Below, piece by piece: positions 1 to 12,329 of a stretch of 64,000 bases of DNA. A model generated the notes under the pieces. The model was not told the origin of the DNA. It saw only the letters and a program-made list of their open reading frames with translations, and made no database searches. The first letter of the stretch is position 1. Every line of letters begins with the position of its first letter. This DNA is from Echinometra lucunter (taxonomy: Eukaryota > Echinodermata > Echinoidea > Camarodonta > Echinometridae): NCBI GenBank assembly GCA_029962745.1, contig CM057154.1:1399459-1463458 (forward strand), in the 5' to 3' direction. The position numbers were made by a program, and so were the translations under genes.

Positions 1-660
1 TGGGGTTAAGGGAGGTCTTAGCCCCACTGATAGTACTGGACTTTCCTTAGCCCACTTTCTGTTTACACTGCTTTCTGCAAAAGTGGGCTAGCCCCACCGA
101 TAGTCCCGTACTAGCTGGCCCTGCAAAAAAGCAAGGCTAACCCCGCAATTGCGGTGCCAAGCAAGCCAGGGTAAAAAGCAAGAAAAAATAGTCCGGGGTT
201 AGCGACAAGACGAAGCCCAATGCCCATTGACCAATCAGAAACGAACGCTTATCAGTGAAAAGAGTCAGGTGATTCATGCTTGTATCACGTGACTTACTGA
301 TACTAGCTCGCGCTTAACGAAACAGATTTGAGGCTAAGTTGAACTTGAAGTTTGAGTATGTACCCGGACGACAAGAATCTTCTGCAATTTCTCACGTTTA
401 TTAATTTTCTCATGTTTATTAATTTTCTCATGTTTATTAATTTTCTCATGTTTATTAATTTTCTCATGTTTCTCATGTTCATTAATTTTCTCATGTTTCT
501 CATGTTTATTTCTCATGTTTTAGTTCCTTGGCCCGGGGCTAAGCGCTTAGTACGGGACTTATTTAGCAAGTGTAAAAAGCAAAAAAAGATAGTACGGGAC
601 TAACGAAAGTCCCGTACTAAGGAAAGTACGGGATTAAGAAATGCCAGTGTAAAAAGGGTA
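1..660. mobile_element. Inverted-repeat element, left end probably cut by the window
   Basis: Motifs on the left recur inverted on the right. Left: ACTTTCCTTAG at about 40, GTTTACACTGCTTTCTGC at about 62, AGTCCCGTACTA at about 103. Right, reverse-complemented: ACTTTCCTTAGTACGGGAC, TTTTTACACTGGCATTTCT, AGTCCCGTACTA. The right side also contains a small hairpin, TAGTACGGGACT / AGTCCCGTACTA at about 591-619. The centre holds the minisatellite listed next. No target-site duplication can be assigned because the left edge may be outside the window. Confidence 0.45.
391..521. repeat. 18-bp minisatellite with 9-bp half units
   Basis: Unit CTCATGTTTATTAATTTT repeats from 391, with four full copies to 462. 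It is then broken into lone 9-bp halves CTCATGTTT at 463, 490 and 512 around another full copy at 472-489. It is open in several frames on both strands, which produces spurious reading frames. Confidence 0.9.
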
Positions 661-1009
661 TAATATACCTCTTGCATTCGCCTTTCTGCTCATCCTAGCG
701 GCATTACCAGGGCAGGCCAACTGGGTAGACTGAAATGCTCTTGGCCTTTAAGGCTGTCTCCTGCCGTGTTTTCATTGATGGACTGCTCAAAAGCTAGTCA
801 CAGTCAAGGTTACCCTCTAAGTCAGACACTCCCTGCTGAATCGCGGAGCAAATTATCTCTCTCGTTCTCGTCCATTATATTATTCCCCATAGCTCTCGTG
901 TAGGCCTTACATGTAGTTCATCTCTTTTCCTCAGGCCTACATGCGTTTTAATTCCAATCTTGCATGGACATGTATGCCTATACAGTATCTCTCTTCCATT
1001 CATCTGTCT

Positions 1010-1325
1010 GGCTCTCTTACTGTATCCATCTCTCTCTCCTTTTTTCTCTCTCCTCTCTTTTCTTCTCTCAACTCTTTTTTCTCGCACATCTTTACCTTCT
1101 CTCTACTCTAAGTCTCATCTCTTCTCTTTCCCTCCATCTCTCACTTCTTGCTTCTCTCTCTCTCTCTTTCTCCATTTCTTTTCTCTCTTCTATCTCTTCT
1201 CTGTTTCCCTACTCCCTCTCTTTATTACTTCATAATCATTTTTCACTCTCTCTTTCCTCTTCTCCTCTCTCTCTCTCTCTCTTTCTTCTCTCTTTGTCAC
1301 TCACCCTCAGCCTCTCTCACACTTC
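1010..1325. repeat. CT-rich (polypyrimidine) low-complexity tract
   Basis: About 315 bp of nearly pure pyrimidine on the + strand, with (CT)n cores at about 1154-1168 and 1266-1282. Open frames across it, rich in Ser, Leu and Phe, are artefacts of composition. Confidence 0.9.
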
Positions 1326-1465
1326 CTCTCGGCCTCTGGATGACTGCTGTCCACCATGTGTACACCAACACATGCTGACTCCACGAATGGCTCCCTCATG
1401 TCTCTCCAACCCCCACCCCATCATGCCCAACAAATCCAATTAAAAAACTCCCGTGGTATACTTAC

Positions 1466-1957
1466 CATGACTTGTCCTTGTCTCTACCGCCGATAGTTTT
1501 CACCGGAAAACACTTTTCCCCATCCTCATCTATATATCTCATCTGCATCCCGTGATAAATTACAATCTACACCCAATCGTGGATGGAGTATCCTTTGATA
1601 AACATACGCATCAATTTCATGTACATTCAGCAAGTCTTTGGTAGTTTTCTGCGGCGACATAGATTCGTCATCATCGAGTGTCGCCGGAAGAGGTCTGTTG
1701 TTGGAGACCAAGATGGCATCCCCAGCAACTAATCTCCTTTCACGAAAACTGTGAGGATCAATACATGTTGAGACGGACCATGTAGCAATTGTGATATTGA
1801 TATTGGAGTGGAGTTGACCTTGGTTCTGTATGATCCATCTTGGTCTTCCTTCCGTCATCGTCATAGCTGTCGCCATCCCTACCATAGGTCCCCTGCCCTG
1901 GCTGTACAGGCCAACTGGCCATCCATGCATTCTTTCAATTACAAACGTTGCATGCAT
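1466..1957 (-). other. Exon-like block on the minus strand (first exon candidate)
   Basis: On the minus strand a consensus donor GTAAGTAT follows position 1466 (CATG|GTAAGTAT). An ATG at 1548 opens a 27-codon frame into that donor, beginning MQMRYIDEDGEKCFPVK and ending GGRDKDKS; an in-frame TAG lies 18 nt before the ATG. A different frame is open from 1957 to 1526 (143 codons, e.g. ATLDDDESMSPQKTTKDLL) and stops inside the block. GC content is clearly above the surroundings. One reading is a 5' exon of another gene with the long frame upstream of the true start; a shifted pseudogene or transposon remnant is the alternative. I recognise no protein family. Confidence 0.25.
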
Positions 1958-1959
1958 GC

Positions 1960-4900
1960 GTGCATTAATCTACAGTTATGAATGTCCTCTGTTGTTCAAG
2001 TTTATATTCTTCTATTTTCTCACATGTCACAAATACCCACATCACATCAGTGGTAAATTATTCACAATTCAAAATATGAATACTAATAGGCTCCAAAAGA
2101 TAGAGGAGGGGGAGCAGAAAAGGAAAATATATAAAAATCAATGGCAAATGAACATATAGCTTTATCTTTTATTATTTTTTTTTTACTTACAGGTATCTAC
2201 AGAAACTCTTAAAGAGCACATGAAAGTTAAGTAGTAATAAGGTATGGCAAATGAAACTAGATAGTCATAACAGCCCAGGATCATCCATTGATTCTTTTCA
2301 GTTGGAAGAAGAAAGTAGCAAAAATTAGTTCTCTGTCATTGCTGAAGAACTCATAGATGTCAACGCTGATGAGAGAAAGGCCTGTAGGCCTATATCACTG
2401 TTACGCACATTCAGTAATGGTAATAACGCTGATAGGTGATGGGTATAATGATACAGTGAAATTTATTTGCGCTTGGCTGTTGATGTAATCAGTAATTAGT
2501 TTGATATCGCTCAGTGACAATCAGCTGTGACGTGAGTAGGTCAGACGACAACAAGCCACACTTTCCCGTGCCTGATGAGAACAAATGAAATTCTGATCCC
2601 CGGACGATAACAGCACAAGTACGATTTTCATATCAACAGCCCATCAAAATATCATTTATGATTCTTTTGATAGACCCTTGTGCATTGTGAATTTGCTTTG
2701 CAATTTGAGGGAGGTTAGTTTGCAGGTATAAACCATTGTCAAACATCATGCAGGGTTTGGATTCATTTGGATGCAGACTAGACTAATTTTAGTCTTTGTA
2801 CTGTCCATAGATGTTCATGCCAAACAGTCTGTTCATTCATATTTCAAATAGTTTTTCATCAAATCACCATGAATGTTAATGCAGTTTTGCTTTGTAGTCT
2901 GTTTTTTCAGACTATTCAGACAATTCAGAGGCCACCCCTCCAATTTTAGTTTGGAACATTGTATTGTCTATAAATACATTTGCAAATCTAATAAGCATGG
3001 AAGAGAACTTTTGGATGATATTGTTTCTCAGGAGCAAGCATTGATGTAAATAGATTTTGGTGTATGACGTTGGCTGGGGTTTGTTGGTCAGCTGACCTAT
3101 CTTTTGAAATGTCAAATGTTACGATTGCTTGATTTTCAAATGCCACTCTCTCGAACTAACCAAGCATCTTTTTGTTTGAGGGTGGTTTACTCTGTATGCT
3201 CTGTCAATCAGAGTTTGGGAAAGTTCACTTGATCTTAAAGAACAAGTGAGGAAGAATAATTCCATAGAGTCATAGAGTCACAAGAGAATTTATTCTGTCT
3301 TTGAACATATACATGTACAGTGTACAAGTAAATTCAATTTCCTTTGGCAATTACGTATGGAATCGATAAGATTATTTCAGAGAGAAATATTTTAGAATAA
3401 AGAAAAGAAAGGGAAAAAGAAGAAATGAAGAAACAAGGAGACGTACATGTACAATGTAGGAGACAAGAAATCCTGGTGGGTGTAGAATTATATATACATG
3501 TACATGTAGCTAAATAATAAGCAAAATTGGATGACTTGGGGTAAATCTTTTCCTATCCATGTGCCTAACATATGGTCTTGCTGTACAAATATGAGTTGTA
3601 GTTTCCAGCGAATGGTATTTTCGGCAGGTTTTTTTTTTTGTAAGTGTGTGTACAATTTGCTAGTTTAATAATCAGTCTGCTGAATGAAATTTAAATCCTG
3701 AATCAGTTCAAGCCATTTTCTTGTGAATAACAATGCCTAGAGTGGAGCTGAAGATTACTTTTATGCTCTGTTTGAAATATAAACAGCCATGATCTTGGAT
3801 CAAACAAGGCTGGTGTCTTGCAAGGCAGGGAAGAGAAGATTATGGAGGGAAATATGAGTTGAAGCAAGCAACAGATTCATGGAAACAGGGGTTTAAAATG
3901 CAAGGTCATAATGCTAGGAGACTAGGGACAATGGAGTTATTATTCTTACAAGCTCTCATGCATATTCTAACACCTCTGCCACTACAATAAATCATACTCT
4001 TGTGCTGTTTGCTCCCATCTAAAGTACTGCACTTAGGCTACCAAGAAAGTCACTACAGTATTCAACGTGGTATATGGCACTACCATGTTTTTTGTATTAG
4101 CCGCAGTGGCAGTAGAGAGTATGGCAGAATCTGTATATAATTTTAGCCTAATGTTAGAGGTAGCCTGTACTCTTTCCATGTTCTTGTATATGACTTTACC
4201 CCACTAGATGAAGTCAAAAACCTTGTATGAATGCATAATCCTTCTGACTTGTATACATGTAGTCTTCTGAAATGCTTTTGCTTTGACACAGATAATGTAG
4301 ATATAAATATCTACAAACAGTTCAAACCTATGGATGAACAGAAAATTGTACTGCCAACAGAATAACAATTAGGATAATATGCAGCATGTATCTGATTGAT
4401 ATGTTGCACCATGTTTTATGCATGCACTTGCAGTATGAAAATTTAACATCTTCCCAAATTTTGTCAGTTCCAAGGGACAGAATACAGTACAGTATGATAT
4501 TGTAATGAAGAAAAAGGAAAACTAAATGTATAAACAAAGCAAGAAGAGGATTGTAGTGGATGTCTGGATGAATGAAAAATTGCATGGTTGACATTGAGGC
4601 AAGAAATTAGCCAGCAAACCATCTCGCAACATGTATACAGATCTAACTGATGATCTTGTCAAATCAGATATATGCTTAAATGAGCACCATGAATTTTAAT
4701 GGCAGTCAGAAAGTTCTGTCGGTGTGGAATCGTGAGTTTGGAATGAGAGAAAGCAATCATTAAATATTGCTTGCAATGTCAGTGCATTTTATACATGTAT
4801 CTATTTCTATTAAATGTGTGTAGTTGTGTGAGTGAGATGCTTTATTGGTAGTACAATATTTTCATTCCAAATTGTTTAAAATGTATTGTGGAAGTGTATT

Positions 4901-6095
4901 TTAACATAATTAAACTTAAGATAGAAGAAGCAACTAATCTAGTATTTGTCATAAGTGATGAAAAAAGGAAGATATAGACCATAAGCTAACAAAGCTTTCG
5001 TGACAAATGTGAATAAATATTTGCTAAGGTATAAATCAGTTTCTTTGCATGACAGTCTCTATATACACCTCTTTCTCTCTGTATGATCAGACTCATATGT
5101 CGTTTACACATGTACTATATTTTTGTACAATATGTAGGAAAGGCCGTTTGAAAGATAGGTGAACTTGATGCATTAATAATGAGTTGATATGGGGCAGTGG
5201 TGAACAGAGGCACCCTTTTGTGTCCAATTGTCTCTGCGCAGAAAGAGAATGACGGAGCATCGCCATCTCGAGACGAAGGTCTTGAATTGATTAGGAGCAT
5301 TCCTTTCCGCAGTCCCATCTAGTATTAATGAGCACTTTAGCAGTTCTCCTCATCATGAAGGGAACTTCCCCAGGCTTCTTATCCTCATCATTCATTTATA
5401 GTGGGCTTCCAATCTCATGAATGGGTATGTTCCCAGTACCCACTCTCTAAATGGGTATGAATTGCTTAAATCCCCCTTTTCATGAATATCAAATGCGGTT
5501 TGTATGTTTATATCAGAATCGTTAATGCGGTAAGGCTATTACAGTTGCTGCATGTTTTTACTTGAAAGCCTGTATTTTCACTTCTAGTTTGTTTATAAAC
5601 TCATCAATGTTAACAAAACTATTTTCGTGTTTATCTGATACTATTCTGCAAATGTTTTTTGCTAAGAGTCAAAAGTATATAAACACCTAGTTAAAAATGT
5701 CCTTTTGTCTCTCAGCTGAAAAATAAGCCTTGAAAATACAGCCAATATCTCAGAAACCTTTATGTGGAAGTGGCATGTACATACATGTATCCATGATGGA
5801 TATGTACGTTTTATCTGTTGGAAGATCAAACTTAGATCCATCTCAATTCCTCTTCCATGAATTTCCCCCTTCCATCCAACAAGGGCCCACCTGACCCTAC
5901 CTGTATGAATTGCATTCAGGTCCAGCCTTTCTCCCTCTCTCCTCCTTTCCCTGTCTCTCTCCTCTTCTCTCTCTCTCCAACTCTTTCCCTCTCTGCACTT
6001 GTGTATTGATGCAGTGCTCCTACAAGAGATGTAGTTATAGATGCAGGTCAGCTTCTTGTGAATCATAACCCAACGAGTGTCCACTGCCAGGTAAA
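1960..6095. other. AT-rich intronic stretch, no gene seen
   Basis: Unique-looking AT-rich sequence with scattered ACATGTA runs (for example 3495-3508) and short T or CT runs (3630-3640, 5930-5995). No convincing exon, RNA gene or transposon end was seen. Confidence 0.6.
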
Positions 6096-6100
6096 ATCCG

Positions 6101-6405
6101 TTGAAGGAGTTCACGGTTTCTAAGCTGGATGGTAAAACAAGGCTCTTTAATCATTCACACTGGCCTCAACCTTCTCGATTGGTAGTCTCAAAGTCAAGAC
6201 CTTCTGTCATACTTGCGTGAAATTGATTTCCTAGAGCAAGGCTTTAGGTTTAACCCATGAAAAGGGCTCATGGTTTCTATGCTGGATGATAAAAGAAGAC
6301 TCATTTATCATTCACATTGGCCTCAACCTTCTCTGTAGTAGTCTCTGAGCCAAGACTTCCTAGTTAGCACTAGTATGCTTTGGATATTGATTTCCTTGAG
6401 CCAAG
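6101..6405. repeat. Tandem duplication, two diverged copies, offset 157 bp
   Basis: TCACGGTTTCTAAGCTGGAT at 6111 is matched by TCATGGTTTCTATGCTGGAT at 6268. Both continue through ATCATTCACA(C/T)TGGCCTCAACCTTCTC, a TAGTCTC segment and a final GATTTCCT(A/T)GAGC. Just before copy 1, the motif ATGCAGGTCAGCTTCTTGTG (about 6041) recurs at about 8423, after the satellite array, as ATGCAGGTCAGATTGCTGTG. Confidence 0.8.
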
Positions 6406-6976
6406 ACTACATACATCTGCATTCACTTTTTGTTGTGGTCATTGTTGTCGAATTTCATCCAACAATCTCAGGTCATGACATTGTCTCAATTTCGTAGAAA
6501 TAGACGAGGAGTTTGTGCCTTAGAAAATTTCCTGTCTAATCTCACTTTTTATTTGAAATTGATCAGAATTTAAATACTGTTCTTTCTGATGCTTTTAATC
6601 TGCAAACGAATTCTATTCATTACCAATTTTCATATATTTCCATGGAAACCTACCATTGGGTGTGAAATCTTGAAGAAAGGCCTAAATCAAAGCATATGTG
6701 GGTACACGTGTAGATGCCATATGCTGAGTGCCAGTAAGACTTTAACTAGGATCACATGACAAAGAGACAACATCCTTCTTGCTCTTAGCAAATGGAATGA
6801 GGGATAGATGTCTAGCTATGAGTCACAAGTTCAAATGCATGGTCAGTCAGGGGAAAATACCCTATTTCACCCATGGAATCCCCTCATACCATCCAAACGC
6901 TGACATAGATAGGGAATAGTCATTGATCGCTGGACACCACACCCTATTTCAGACAAGAGAAAATGCTGTATCATGT

Positions 6977-7300
6977 AGAGGTGTCATGGTCTGGTGGATA
7001 TGTCACTGGATGGTGGATCCCGTGGTCCGAGTTTAAGTCCCGCTGCAGTACTAATGTCCTTTGGCAAGATATGAATGTACTTTTGCCATTCTCCACCTAG
7101 GTGGGTACCTGGTTGGATGCAAAAGCCATTGTGATTTGTTTAGCATTGTGAACATCTGCAGCATCTGCAACATCTGCTGGAATGCTCCCCAGGGAGTGGA
7201 GAAGGTGCATATATTGTGTGCAGACAAGCCTGAATCCGATGACTGGGGTAGTAATATTTCCGTAAGGTGCTTACATGTGATTACATTATGATCATGATAG
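6977..7300 (+). mobile_element. tRNA-derived SINE
   Basis: The head GTGTCATGGTCTGGTGGATA carries an A-box-like TGGTCTGGTGG (about 6987). A B-box-like GGTCCGAGTTTAAGTCC follows at 7024-7040, the usual spacing of a polymerase III promoter. The body contains TCCTTTGGCAAGAT, CATTCTCCACCTAGGTG and GGGTACCTGG (7057-7112). I associate this combination with tRNA-derived SINEs of marine invertebrates. The 3' end is diffuse. It cannot be a functional tRNA because acceptor-stem pairing is missing. Confidence 0.65.
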
Positions 7301-7312
7301 AAACATGTAAGG

Positions 7313-8385
7313 AGCTGGACACTACAAACCTACATGTACAGGTATGATTCATTCATGGTCTGAAAGCACCTGTCCTGACCTCCTACCTGAGCTGCCCTTC
7401 CCAGCTCACCTGGAGGAAGAGAGAGTGATGGGATATTTTCCTTTGCATTAGCATAAACATATATTGCTCATCTGAATGGAGGGTGGAGGGGGGAGCAGTT
7501 AGGCTACAGAAGTCATCGGTGGATGAACACTACAAATCTGTGATTCATTCATTTGTTCATTGGTCTGAAATCATCTGTTCTGACCTCACCCTACCTGAGC
7601 TACCCATCTACCTCACCCGAGAGAGAAAAGGAGATGCTTTCCCTGCATAATCGAATGAAACATGTTACGGTTCTGTTCATCTGAATGGGGCTAAGATAAG
7701 GTGGAGTCGTCAATGGCTGGACACTACAAACCTGTGATTCATTTATGGTAGGAGTTCACCTGTTGTCCCCATCCTACCTGAGATGGCTACCTAGTTCGAG
7801 AGAGAGATAAGAGACACCTTCCTTGCAGTGTCATAATAGAGTAAAGCTTTGCTTGTATGAATAGATGTTGAGCTATATGTAGGTGGTCATCGATGGCTGG
7901 ACACTACAAAACTGTTTTTCATTCATTCATTCATTCATGGCTGACCTTTACCGATCCCACCCTACCTGAGCTGCCTCATCCAGATATTCTTCTTGCGTTA
8001 TCATACATGTAAACCTAAAATTTTGCTCATCTGAATGGGGGATACATGTAGGGTAGTCATTGACAGCTGGACACTGCAAACCTGTAATTCATTCATTCAG
8101 TCATGGTCTGAAACCATCTTTACCTATACTTCATTCACCCTACCTGAGCTGCCTTATCTGGCTCACCTGAGCAAGAAGAGAAGATACTCTCATGCTTTAT
8201 CATAAACCTAAAATGTTGCTCATCTGAATGGGGGTTAAGCTGGGGTAGTCATTGATGGCTGGACACTACACAACCCTGTGATTCATTCATTCATTCATGG
8301 TCTGAAAGCACCTGTACTGACCTCATCCTACCTGAGCTGCCCTTCCCAGCTCACCTGAGTATGATGAGGGGACACTCTACCTGAG
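7313..8385. repeat. Satellite-like tandem array, six units of about 170-205 bp
   Basis: Units start with GCTGGACACTACAAACCTG or a variant at about 7313, 7520, 7713, 7891, 8060 and 8256. Each continues with GATTCATTCAT, GGTCTGAAA, ACCTG, CCTACCTGAGCTGCC, CTCACC(T/C)GAG and CATCTGAATGGGG. A degenerate start, CATTGATCGCTGGACACCAC, lies at about 6919, before the SINE, suggesting the SINE landed within an older array. Copies are well diverged from each other. Confidence 0.85.
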
Positions 8386-8720
8386 GCAGGCAGGCAGGCG
8401 AGTACCTGAAGGGTATTTAGGTATGCAGGTCAGATTGCTGTGAATCATAATCAAAAGTGTGTCTGCTTCACTTGCCTTTCCGTTTGTCTTCAGAATAAAC
8501 ACAGCCTCTCAATCTCCTGACATTTCCTTCTAGAGGGCTAAATATAGTTCATAGTCTAGAAGATTTTCTGCTCGGAGGCAGAAGGGTATAAACCTATACA
8601 TTTTCCACAGAGATAACATCCTTCTTGCTCTTGAGATATGATGTCATTTGTTTTTCTCACTAGATTTTCTCACATTTACCCATTTTTCAGCCCCAGCCAA
8701 GGCAGCTATATCAGTTGGGG

Positions 8721-8745
8721 AAAAAAAAAAAAAAAAAAAAAAAAA
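8721..8745 (+). repeat. A25 homopolymer
   Basis: Twenty-five consecutive A followed by GAGAG. No transposon body with a matching 5' end could be assigned, so it is recorded as a simple repeat. Confidence 0.9.
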
Positions 8746-8929
8746 GAGAGTAAAGTATGCATGAAATTGCATAAGATGCAAGAAAATTATTACCTAGGTG
8801 GAATTTGTTAAATGCTCATATGAATATAGCTTTTAGGGGTGTGGCACTGGGAAAGACAGCAATGCACGGAGTGTGGAGTAAAGACTAACCTGATCAAGTA
8901 AGTGGCCATCTTACTTGTTGAGGGATCAG

Positions 8930-9150
8930 GAGAGCCTTTTAGGAAGCGGCAGTGAGCGGAGGCGCATCGTCCCATGTCAATCTAAGTGATTTGGCGTGAA
9001 ACGTAGAAGCTTGAAGACGACGAGATGCCGCCGCTGGCCAGTTAGAAACGGGTGCTTAGTAACGGTCTTGGAAATTGACCCAAAGCATCTATTTCTTCCC
9101 CCACTTGTCCATTGGCCACTATGACGTTTGGGTCACAGTTGTATGAAATC
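8930..9150. promoter_or_regulatory. GC-richer non-repetitive island (candidate regulatory element)
   Basis: Contains GGAAGCGGCAGTGAGCGG, GAGATGCCGCCGCTGGCCAG and TCCATTGGCCACTATGACG. It is clearly higher in GC than the flanks and has no long open frame or repeat signature. CCATTGG is an NF-Y-type CCAAT core. Function is inference from composition only. Confidence 0.25.
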
Positions 9151-10115
9151 TCCCGACAATCGAAATATATGTATTTTAGTATTAGATTTCAGGGATGCTC
9201 ATTTAGTCTCTATAAGTTTATACCAACTTACCAAGGCCCCTTGTTCCATAGAAAGGTTATTGACTTGACTCTGTGAAGATGTATTACCCTTCCAACCAGC
9301 CATGATGTCTGAAAATAAATAGTCTTCAAGAAAACCGGCAGATATTTTAAAGACTTTGGATTTATTTATCCTGGTTAAGACATAACTGAAAAGTTATAAT
9401 AAATACTGCCGTATCAAATTCCTGGAAGTACAATAGCACTGCACTTAATATGAAATTGACTCTGTGTACCATTAAATATATTCCAGCTAGCCATGAAGTG
9501 TGAAATGGTTTTCAAGAAGAAAAAAAACAGACAGAGAGATGAGAAAATGAGAATTTATGTAGGCCTACAGGACATCAGAAGTATAGAGAACCTCACAATA
9601 AATGTGTAAATCTTAGAGATATACATCATTTAGCTTCTGCAAAGCTATACTCATTTTGTCTTCTTATTATGTAAGCAATCAACCGTACTTACCAGTATTT
9701 CTCTTTATCTTTCAACCATTAGTCCAGTCTAAAATAATTCCAAAAAGCTGACAGATAGATTAGAGAGTAGAAATTTTACATATCCTATGATTTATTGAAG
9801 TGATTAATGATTTGAACGTGTTTCCAATTGTATTGTCACCACAGTCATAAATTTTTCTGTGAGATGGAGCTTCCTGTGTTTTATTTTTTATTTCTTCAGT
9901 GTTATAAGATTTTGTGTTGTTTTATATACATCCATTTGTTTGTAAACATACAGGATTAAAAAGGTTTGGATTATTTGGATAAAGGAGTAAAATATATGAT
10001 AACCCTGATGATCAAAGGTCAGAGTGTAGGATGGAGTATTACTATTTTACATGTACAACTATGTATCTATCGGACCATCATCCTGTGTGTGTGTGTGGTA
10101 ATCTTGTACTCTATT

Positions 10116-10604
10116 CAAGGCATTGGTAACATTGTTATAATTTAAAGAAAAAACTCATTTTGCTACTTGAAAATGGGATAAACATAAAGGGTTATAGTGT
10201 AAAAATACCAGTCTGAAAGTTTCAGAGTATAATATCGACAGGAAGTATTTTTAATTATTAGAAATGTGAACCAGTGTTTGAAAAATACATAAGGGTCGGT
10301 TGCACAGACTAGACGTAAGGAGTGTGCATGCGCGCATGGCTCTCCGGACCGTACTGTGTGTATCGGCGTATCCCGCGGAGGTAGGCAGATAGCGGTTTTT
10401 TTTTAACTCAAGCAAAACGGTCCTCTTATTTATTGTCTCTGAGACCAAAAATGATAAAATCGCGGTTTGCGTCTTACTGTCTTTCATTCCAAATTATGGT
10501 TGGTTTCTGCATTTTTCAGTACAAATACAAGTACTCATACACATGTTTCATCTTAGTTTGAGAATTTTTTATATCGGCTGCTCAGAAAGTAGCCAATGCT
10601 TTAA
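10116..10604 (+). mobile_element. TTAA-type MITE, copy 1
   Basis: The left end AAGGCATTGGTAACATTG (10117) and right end AGCCAATGCTTTAA (10591-10604) are inverted repeats. Shared internal landmarks with the copies at 17041 and 42394 include CATTTTGCTACTTGAAAATG, AATACCAGTCTGAAAGTTTC, GGTCGGTTGCACAGACTAGA and TACAAGTACTCATACACATG. The right flank is TTAA; the left is TTCA, a one-base decay. No transposase frame is present, so it is non-autonomous. Confidence 0.85.
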
Positions 10605-11970
10605 GGGGAAAGGATAGCTTTTAATGATTTCATCTTCAAGTAAAAGATACATCAATATGGGCCTAAATTATCAGTTGATAACTCATAGGTTACAAATGCA
10701 AGATTTATTACCCAATGGACAAAAGCCATGACGTTCAGATTTTGGATAGTGTTAATTTGACTGATGGCCCCAAAGGCTTCTGTGCTTAGATAATTCAGTC
10801 TGGCATTCAGTCCCATGTGTGTAAATGTCTGCATACTGTGCCAAAATACGAAGCTGTGTAATTGCTTTAAATGGTTGATTTAATCTCTTGGCTTTTAAAC
10901 TTTGATTGAAAAAGATCAACGAGAACGCTCATGTTCACATGAACTAGAGATATGCTAATGAACCTACATGAAATGCAAATTTTGCATCTTATTCTTTGTG
11001 AGAAATTTTGATTCTTCAGTATTTATCACAGAAAAGGGCATAAAGTGATATTCAACTTGGAGTGATGCCAGTGTGGTAGTTGTTCCATGGGGGTCATCTT
11101 TCTCTTAAAAGTACATTCATTGAGAAGCACATGTAGATAGGAAGGCTGGTATCATCATTATATTACCATGCAGCCTGCATTTCAGAGCTGCTGGCCAAAA
11201 GAAGTGTCGACATTCTGAAGGAAAATATGTTTGTAGAGTCTGGTGTATCATGTAAACTATATCATTCCCTGTTTCGTGCATACTGAAATGAAAGAAGGTG
11301 AATTTGGCAAAGAGGGGCATCATAATAATGAACTGTGTTACTGAGAAGGCAGAATATTGATTTTTCCTGGAATCTAGGCTAGGAACTGACCTAGTGCAGT
11401 GTCTTGCAATCATTATGACTAGTCTGAGACGTAAACACCACCAGAATGAACCAAAATTATTTGGAATTGCAAAACCCTAAATCAGTCTGAAGTGTTCGCA
11501 GTATACAATGTAACACCATGAACTCAAAAATCTTGCTCCTCCTATTAAACAGATTTTTGGTTGTTCAGCAAAACAGCATTTCTTAGTTACATTGTTTATA
11601 ATGGCACAATGAGTTGATGTGTCAGTATGAAACTTTTTTTTTTCTTTCAAAGCAAGTTTTTAGACTAGGTCTGTGTACAAATCCACCACAGAAAAAATTT
11701 GAGAAGAAAATGCTCATAGTCATATTACATGTACCTCTACATGGGATTTTCTTCTGATTAATCGATGCTTCTAAGGATCGTGTTAATGTGAAATATGCTT
11801 TCATACAAAGCAAAAGCTGAACAAATGCCTCAAATGTGTTATCTTGACATTCTAAGTGCAGTGCCAGACTCCAAATTGTCTCAAAGAAGAAAACGTATAT
11901 TGAATAATGCAGATTGCCAAAGAACCTTAATGTCTGACGGTGAGATCAGTATCAATTTCCAACATAGTAT
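10605..11970. other. AT-rich intronic stretch, no gene seen
   Basis: Short random-length open frames only. No repeat signature apart from a T-run at 11634-11642. Confidence 0.55.
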
Positions 11971-11974
11971 CCCT

Positions 11975-12320
11975 TGCACTTGACGTCATTGATCAGTCAA
12001 ACTGTTCGGCCGGGAAGCTGGGGGGGGGGGGGGGGTAAGGATGTGGGAATTAAGGTCAGCTCATTCCAATTCAGCGCAATTGAAATGACATCACATGCAT
12101 TGTCAATTTAAATCGGGGGAAGGGAAGATGGTATTCTGATGTTCGCATCCCCGTTCTGTCCTTTCAAACTGGGTCTGATGGTATTGAAATGTCCATGCCA
12201 GCTGCTACAGTTTCCCACATGCATGTAAGTTCTTGGAACATTTTTGCATTTTGGAGGAGTAATGGCTGTTCTTTATCCGGATACAATGGCGGCAGCTGTC
12301 ATGCGCAGGGTAATAGTCCT
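11975..12320. promoter_or_regulatory. GC-richer island with G16 run (candidate regulatory element)
   Basis: Includes CTTGACGTCATTGATCAGTC (a CRE/AP-1-like TGACGTCA at 11981-11988), GTTCGGCCGGGAAGC, a run of 16 G at 12020-12035 and a block ending GATACAATGGCGGCAGCTGTC near 12300. Non-repetitive otherwise. Regulatory role is inferred from composition and motif content. Confidence 0.25.
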
Positions 12321-12329
12321 CATCAACAT

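Noticed and set aside
391..521. CRISPR-like array
   Set aside because: Contiguous 18-bp units without spacers in animal intron DNA; a minisatellite.
964..1443. 159-codon Ser/Leu/Phe-rich frame
   Set aside because: Lies in the CT tract; composition explains it.
6977..7040. Possible tRNA gene
   Set aside because: A- and B-box-like motifs are present but no acceptor or anticodon stem pairs; a SINE head fits better.
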